NCBI GenBank assembly: GCA_027257055.1
Contig: JAPVLO010000073.1
Location: 5,012,501-5,076,500 of the forward strand
Direction of reading: 5' to 3'
DNA: 64,000 nt
DNA from: Cephalopachus bancanus
Lineage: Eukaryota > Chordata > Mammalia > Primates > Tarsiidae
The notes beneath the pieces were generated by a model. It was not told the origin of the DNA. It saw nothing but the letters and a program-made list of their open reading frames with translations, and did not search any database. The translations under genes and the position numbers were made by a program. Below, piece by piece: positions 57,515 to 64,000 of the stretch; position 1 is the first letter of the stretch; every line of letters starts with the position of its first letter.

Positions 57515-58655
57515 TATCTTTAAGGGTATGTTTTAAGTCAGAAATCCATGTTACTTTTGTAGTGGGTCAACTATTATGCACTGATCACAGCTACGTAAAA
57601 TGTATATATTCAAGATGATGGATTTGTGGAATTCGCTCACTCCACATACACTTTTTATGCTATTTTGGCATTGGCAAGTTCTATAGTCCATTGGCAAAAT
57701 ATGGTAGTGCAGTTAGTCTAACTGTGAGACCATTGACTTTGCAACAAAACAGACTTCATCGGTTACTTCTATGCATTTTTGTAGGCATACAAGATCATAA
57801 TATTATCTCCAATAATGCAGATCCAGAGAGAAGTCACTGCTTGGCTATTTAAATCAGTATTCCTTATTAGTTTCTCTGTGTCAACTTCACATGGAAAGAG
57901 GATGATACCCAAACTGGAACATAAGCTATATCACGTGGGTATTCTAATACACATTAGGCATAAGTGCTCAAAAATGTTTTTTGCCAGCATAACATTTCTA
58001 TCACTCCTGGAAAAGCATCTGCTGAATGACCATTCTAAATGAAGATAATTAGAAAGCCAAATATAAATCAACTTTTGATTCAGAAAAGATGAAACCACAC
58101 ACAATTACAAATATTGAAAGATGATAAACATGACAAGTACAGAAGCTCCTTTGTTGCACAATAACTTAAAAGACTTTTAAAATTTACAGTGCCTTAAACT
58201 ATACATCATTTTTATTTGTACAGAATATGTATGCATGTATATACTTTACCACTTTAAAATTATAATCCTTGCCAAAGTCATCTCACTGGCAGTTAAAAAA
58301 TGTTTATCACTATTTCTGACGAATAAAAATAGTTTTATTATAATTAAAATGAAGAAATGTGTGCCTATTAGCATTTCATTTTCCCCTTACATTCTTCTCA
58401 CGTTTTTAAGCCTACTTTTTATTGATCAACTTAGAGCCTTTTCATTAACTGATGTTTGGAAGTAGGAAATCACAAGAGTCCCTCCCAAACATGCGAGGTT
58501 ATGGTCAGGGGAAAATAATAATTAATTTACTTGATTTTCTTTTTTTAGGACATAGAAGAAATTTAAAATGCATGCCTCTGGAAAAAGCACAGATTCAAAA
58601 TAGTATATCTGCTAAGCCAATGTTTTCTCCTAATCAGTAGTTTCTGATTGAGAAA

Positions 58656-58703
<48 letters not shown>

Positions 58704-60165
58704 GTAATTGTTATATGCTAAGATTATTCCAGCTAATTTATTTTTATTTATTCATATTGAGTTTAGTTTCTAAATATTTTAGTTGCTTGAAATTCAGGCC
58801 AATTTGTAATTTGAGATATTTATGTCTTTCTTTAATTCATATCCTACTAAAATATCAACTTATAATTCCAATAAATATAGTAATTCAATATTTTCATTTT
58901 ACATTTGTGACAATTTTTCCTCTTAATAATGTTTTAGTTTTATATAATTTATTGCAGTGTCTTACAGTTTCTAATACAAAAACTTAATCACACTCAACAT
59001 TCAATACATAATAATCATAATAAACTATAATACATGTACGTTGACTTTTGCTATTCTGTTAATTTCACTTAATTTTTCTTGTTATTTTTGTAATAGGTAC
59101 CTATTGTTAAAATATTATTTTTACAGTTGAAAAACTGAAATGACCCTTTGTTCTCCTAGACCCGGTATCCTTTTACACAAATACATACTAATATAATCTA
59201 AATTAAGAACCCATATTTTCAAGAAAATTTTGTATTGTGCAAAATTAATTTTTTTCAGACCAAAAAATGAGATTGAGTACTAGAGCCAAGGACATCTAAC
59301 TTTTGAGTTCACTATTGTATCTGGGAACAATTTGGTAAAATGCCTTAACTGCCAGGATAGGGAATGAGTACGCCATATAACTTACTTATAAGTCCTAGGC
59401 CAGGGAGAGCTTTATAAATTAAAACGAACACCTAGAATGACTGTTGGAAGCCAGAGCTATGCACAGAGCTTCTGTATAATGTGCTCTGTGTGGCTGGCAT
59501 TGCTAAACAGACAAGCTGTCACATTCTGTACTAGCTGAATATTCTAGGGCTCTTCCTCTGTCAACCAAGGTAGAGGACATGGCAGTAGTCAAACCTCGAG
59601 GTGACAATAACTTAAAGTAGTGTGGTGAGCCCTGTATTTTAGAGAGGAATTTACAAGTGTAGGTAGGGAGAAGCATCTCTTGCCACCGCACCTATATCAT
59701 AATCCAAAAGCATCCTTAGACTGGTAACATAGCTATTACAATAAAGCCACATTCTGTAATGACAGGAGCCTATACTCAGTACATCTAAATCCTAAAAAAC
59801 AAAAACAAAATTTCTAGAAAAGATTATCTTAAATATTTCTAAGGAAACACAAAACCAAGTATTTCTAAGGTGGCAATCATTTAAGTGGGATAAAAGAATA
59901 ATATATTGTGAAATTCAACAAAAAATTGTTGCCATGAATTTATTAATAAATAGGCTGAATACATATATTTCAATTTATTAAAAAAGGAAAGTAATATATT
60001 TTATTTATTTAGTAAAAATGGCGTTTTACTGGTTTCTTATTCTATGAAAGTAAGAAATCTTTTGTTTTTAGTTTTTATAAATATTTTCTTCATAAGCAAA
60101 GAATGATAATCCTTAAATTTAAGTCATGTGTAAGGTTTTAGAAGACAATCTATGAACTGTGGCTA
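57515..60165. other. AT-rich sequence, no gene recognised
   Basis: Apart from the CA array at 58659-58701, nothing is assigned. 59350-59690 has moderate GC and may be a very old repeat or unique DNA. Several 60-90 residue frames lack recognisable content. Confidence 0.35.
58659..58701. repeat. (AC)n microsatellite
   Basis: About 21 uninterrupted AC units. Confidence 0.97.
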
Positions 60166-60170
60166 TTTGG

Positions 60171-60183
60171 TGCCACCTAGTGG
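60171..60183 (-). promoter_or_regulatory. CTCF-like core motif
   Basis: TGCCACCTAGTGG; on the minus strand CCACTAGGTGGCA, which fits the CTCF core CCASYAGRKGGCA. It lies in AT-rich DNA outside any repeat I recognise. Sequence match only; occupancy unknown. Confidence 0.45.
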
Positions 60184-60189
60184 TGGAGG

Positions 60190-61440
60190 GATTTTTTTAA
60201 AAATCAGTTCAAATTACCTCTGTTTTTTAGAACATTTGTAATAAGAAATAATTTACTAATGGCTGAATTGTTGCCTAAAAGAGATAAAAAGTAAGACAAA
60301 ATTTATTTTACATCCATAGACATTAACCAGGATTGGCTTTTACACTCAACACTGGAGTGACATCTGGTTTGACTGATATAGAATACCTTATGACTAACAG
60401 AGCTGACTGGGGGTTGACAGCTTTTTACTCTATTTTTATTTTTTGGTTGGCTGGTTGATTTCTAAAGTCAAGGCTCTAGAGCTAAGACTTGTATAAAGTT
60501 GAAGATGTTGCACCATCTCGTAATTAACTACTATACTATTATCAATATAATAAATGACATACTCATGTCATGCTGTGGCCAAAGTGAAAATAACGTATGC
60601 CTTAGGGCAGATAGAAGATTGAAAAGTGCCAGATAGTTTGTTTTCTAAATTCAGGAGTCGGGGCCATTCCAAATTTAGTGGTCATGCTGTTATAGCCTCC
60701 TGACCAGGCACTTCTTTTTTTTTTTTTTTTTTAAAGAACTTATTCTATTTCACAGCTCTCGGAAGAGATGCAGAAACCATTGGCCATCCCTTGGGTTCAG
60801 TTGATTTAATCTGAGTTGGTGCTAGGGAGATATTGAAACAATGTGAGTCTCCTTGTCATTTGGGATGGGAACACTGAGAAGCTTAATCAGATGAATGAGG
60901 ATAAGTATTTAATGTGAAAATTCATGATAAGCCAAGGATGAGGCCAGTACAATGGTGTGTCAATGCCATTTTCAAGTGTTGGAATCCATGAAGAAATATA
61001 TAAGGCAGACTTTAGATAAATCTGAATAATGGGGCCATGTGTAAGAAGCAACAGAGATGAGGGAACCTACAATTTATCAAAGAAGGGAATAATCTTAAAT
61101 CTTGACTTTCAGTTCCAATCCTCCTGGACACCAGCTTTTTGCTTTGCTTTTTTCGTCCTTGGTTGTCCTCGATAATACGTTTAAATAACTGTCTTCTTAT
61201 GTGACCTGGAGGTCTTTGAGCCTTGCAACCAAATAATCCCACACTATAAAGTTATGCTTCAAATTTGGTGAAATATATTTCATCAAATGGAAATATCCTT
61301 TACAAAGTATTTGTGAATACCAGGAGGTTACCAGGTGTAAAATATTTGGCTGAAATTTTAAATTTACGTGGAATGCTTAGATCATTAATTGTGTTTTTGA
61401 TAATATCTTAAAACATGTATTTTTTTTTCTCCTGTATTTC
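60190..61440. other. Unique sequence, no gene recognised
   Basis: T-run at about 60714-60732; remainder unassigned. Confidence 0.35.
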
Positions 61441-61452
61441 TCTCTCATTCAG

Positions 61453-61556
61453 CAAGTACCTAACGCTGCTTGCTGCCTCGTCGGGGAAGTGTTTGGGTAT
61501 AAAGTGGGTGATGTGCACTGCTATTTTTGGCATGAGTTTTCAGAAGCCCTAGGCTA
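61453..61556 (+). other. Acceptor-led candidate exon (weak)
   Basis: A strong polypyrimidine tract and acceptor (TTTTTTTTTCTCCTG...CTCTCATTCAG|CAAGTACC) precede a segment with more CpG than its surroundings. One frame stays open from the acceptor to a stop near 61556 (QVPNAACCLVGEVFGYKV...). No good donor follows, so it would be a terminal exon, or the acceptor is unused. No family recognised. Confidence 0.2.
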
Positions 61557-61729
61557 GTTGCGTTTTTGTGGAGGAATGGGAGTAGGATTATATGGCACAA
61601 GCCCATGTCTTGGAAAAACATGAAGTGAGAAAGACTTTCTCTAGTCTAGAATAACATAAATATTAGAAAGTAGAAAAGAGAGAGGTGGTTAGGACTGGAA
61701 AGCAGAGGGAGAGTTAAGTCCTGCTTCTT

Positions 61730-62026
61730 TTTTTTGTTTGTTTGGTTTTTCTTGAGTTGGAGTCTCACCCCGTCGCCCAGACTGGAGTGCAGTGGCCACT
61801 CCCGGCCACCGCAGCCTCGCCTGCTGGGCTCCGGCGATCCTTCCGCCTCAGCCTTCCGATTAGCCGGAATTACAGGCGCGCGCTACCAAGCCCGGCTGAT
61901 TTTTTGATTTATTGTAGAGATGAGGTCTCGCTGCCCAGGCGGGTCTCGAACCCGCGGGCTCAGGCAATCCCCTCACCTCATCCTCCCAAAGGCGCGGGAT
62001 TACAGGCTGAGCCACTGAGCCCGGCT
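61730..62026 (-). repeat. Alu element, young subfamily
   Basis: Near-consensus young copy with 13-bp perfect target-site duplications AGTCCTGCTTCTT at 61717-61729 and 62027-62039. Contains GTGGCCACTCCCGGCCAC, GCGCGCTACCAAGCCCGGCT, CTCGCTGCCCAGGCGGGTCT and CAAAGGCGCGGGATTACAG. High CpG retention indicates a recent insertion. Confidence 0.97.
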
Positions 62027-62044
62027 AGTCCTGCTTCTTGAAAG

Positions 62045-63650
62045 AATGGCTGGGGATAGGGATGGGGCAGGGTGGCTGGAACCCAGAGAGGAAAATGGCT
62101 GTCTGCTCTGTCCAGGCAGGGAGAACCGTACACAGCCACAAAAAGGTTTCTTACCTCAATAATACCTCAAAAGGAGTAGCAAAGGGCTCTGGGATGTGTA
62201 GAACTGTATGGTCAGACAAAAATAACTGTGCTGATGACCAAAGCCAGATGAACTCCTTTCCCCCATCCTCGATCTGTGTAACATCCTCGAGTTGTGCCAG
62301 CACCCTGGGAAAATTCCAGAAAGGGCTGAGTTAAGTCTTCAATATCTAAGCAGAATGGAGATATGGAATTTTAAAATAAGTTGCTACACAAAACAGTAGT
62401 TCTTGTACTCAAGTGCATGGGCTGAGATTTCACTATATGATTCTGAAGTGTGAAGTGCTTCACTACATTTCATGTTAATCAATATGTACATTAATTTTGC
62501 TAACACATCAAGAAAGCTTTTATTCCCGACTTTAGGGGTATATCCAAAAACTGGCTGCTTCAGTATCACACAACCACTTATTAAAACAAATATACAATTT
62601 CCGACTGTACATCAGATGCATTGCTTCTCCACAGTTGGGGACAGGGGACACTTTTTAATAAAAAGAAGTGCCCAGATTCTTCTATTTGTAGCCAGCTTGA
62701 GAGCCAACATTACAGTCGAGTATAGCCACTAAAATGACTGCATGCTTAAATCAATCTTTATTATCAAGGCCTCTTAGGTCACTCAAGTTCATCGGGAGAC
62801 CCTTTTACACAGAAGTAAAACATTATTATTTTCACGAATTTGCTTAAAATCACTTTACAATCAGAGGATGCATATGAATTCTCAATTACCAAAGATATTA
62901 ATTGTATGATCATCAGCCCATATAACAGTTATGGACTTCCCTGACATAAAATACCTTCTGGATTAGAGGAACTCTCTCTGAAATATCTAAGCAAAGTCAA
63001 GGTAGATTTCCCCTCAGTTGTAGTTTTTCCTTTGAACCTATCATTGATCTTGTCCCAACCTTGGGATTTGAGAGACAGGAAAGAGTGTGTTATCAGTGGC
63101 TCTAGACCCTCCTACCTCTTGCCTTCCAGAGTCAGCTAAGAATTGAACCACACAAAAGACTTGAGGGGTTTTACTGATCAGGAATACCTTTGGTGTCAGA
63201 ATGTTAACAAGTACTTCTTAACTTTTCACTATAAATGACTAATTTGAGATAAATTACTTTTCTTCCCCAGAAGAGCAAACATTAGAAACTGAAAAAAAAA
63301 AAAGGTGGAGAGAGCAGGTAGCATAGCACCCATGCCACTCACAATTAGCACAGTGGTAAAGGTGAATTTCTTTAAGTGGAACTATTAGCTCATGCAATGC
63401 AAAGTAAAAATAGAGCACAGAGATATTTTTAGGACCACGATGCAGATGTGGGTGGGACCCACTATCTTGGGCAGGGTGGAAAGTGAGTGCTAACCATGAT
63501 CTCAGCGTGAACTCCTTGACAGCCCAGGCACAACAGGAGGCTGAGACAGGACATACATGACAAGCGATATAACACAACTAAACTTAGTCTTTCAAATGTA
63601 TGCTCCTAATGGCAGGGACTGGGTCTTCTCTGGATCTTCTCATGTTTGTG
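62045..63650. other. Unique sequence, no gene recognised
   Basis: Frames at 62038-62334 (+) and 63254-63577 (-) are about 100 residues but have no recognisable domain or splice-bounded structure. Confidence 0.35.
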
Positions 63651-63657
63651 TTTAGAA

Positions 63658-64000
63658 TGTATACAAAGTCTGAAACTTGATATCACCCCAAAATTCATAT
63701 GTCAAAGCCTAACCTCCATTGCAGTAGTATTAAGAGGTGGGAGATTTGGGAAGTGATTAAGTCATGAGGATTCCACTCTTAGGAATAGGCTTAGTGCCCT
63801 TATAACAGAGATTGAAAGGGACTGCTTACCCCTTTTTCCATTTGAGGACACAGCCACAAGACACCATCTATTAAGCAGAGGGCAAGCCTTCACCAGACAC
63901 TGAATCTGCTGGTGCCTTGAATTTGGACTTCTCAGCCTCCAGAACTGTGAGAAGTAAACTGCCATTTAAAAATACATCAACTAATCTCAGGTATTTTGTT
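63658..64000 (+). mobile_element. MLT1-type MaLR LTR, continues past the window
   Basis: Sense LTR: 'gatatcaccccaaaattcatatgtc', 'aggtgggagatttgggaagtgattaagtcatgagg', 'gccttcaccagacactgaatctgctggtgcctt' and 'cagcctccagaactgtgagaagtaaactg'. The 3' end ('...ggtattttgtt') is cut by the window edge. Confidence 0.9.

Noticed and set aside
62038..62334. 98-residue plus frame next to the young Alu
   Set aside because: No domain, signal or splice structure; begins in the target-site duplication of the Alu, which makes the start fortuitous.
1..64000. CRISPR array, operon, phage or other prokaryotic system
   Set aside because: Regular repeats here are microsatellites or LTR tandem repeats; Alu, L1, MIR and MaLR content shows primate nuclear DNA.

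Overview
The window is nuclear DNA from a primate. It is AT-rich, contains no long open reading frame, and carries at least 17 Alu or Alu-monomer pieces together with LINE-1, L2, MIR, MaLR/ERVL LTR and hAT-Charlie relics. The Alus are informative. The oldest copies look AluJ-like. A middle set has a linker reading TCTACAATAAAT. The youngest set (19555-19841, 35510-35794, 49309-49596, 61730-62026) shares a deletion that turns GGGCAACTTGG into GGGCAG, and a GTGGCC/GGCCAC inverted repeat in the right arm. I see no typical AluS or AluY (anthropoid) and no lemur/loris-type linker, so my inference is a non-anthropoid, non-strepsirrhine primate, most likely a tarsier. This rests on recalled consensus sequences, not on a search.

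Layout: 1-5.5 kb holds old repeats (three Alus, L2, MIR). From about 5.55 to 19.55 kb I see almost no interspersed repeats. Inside this zone lies a strong CpG island (about 9.56-12.56 kb) with a GC-rich shoulder at 13.74-14.2 kb. It carries GC boxes, E-boxes, a perfect CRE, a CCAAT box and several good splice donors, most of them on the minus strand. I read it as the promoter and first-exon region of a regulated gene, probably transcribed leftward and possibly bidirectional. I cannot name the gene. A three-copy local duplication lies at 15.97-16.73 kb.

From 19.5 to 64 kb the DNA looks intronic or intergenic and is rich in L1. It includes an L1 fragment at 24.5-26 kb interrupted by Alus and by an unexplained 98-bp insert; two minus-strand L1 copies at 36-39 kb, the second with a 5' inversion typical of twin priming; a probable MaLR element at 39.1-40.2 kb; two copies of an MLT2-like ERVL LTR (34.9 and 43.1 kb); an Alu-interrupted L1 at 49-50.3 kb; and an ERV1-like solo LTR with internal tandem repeats at 52.95-53.76 kb. 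MLT1-type LTRs lie at 20.2, 55.4 and 63.7 kb.

The best coding candidate outside the island is a 171-bp open segment at 47980-48150 (+) bounded by a good acceptor and a near-perfect donor, of unknown identity. A weaker acceptor-led candidate is at 61453. I found no tRNA, rRNA, CRISPR array, operon or other prokaryotic feature, and nothing I would call a new biological system. The most interesting material is the young Alu lineage, the structured promoter and the candidate exon.
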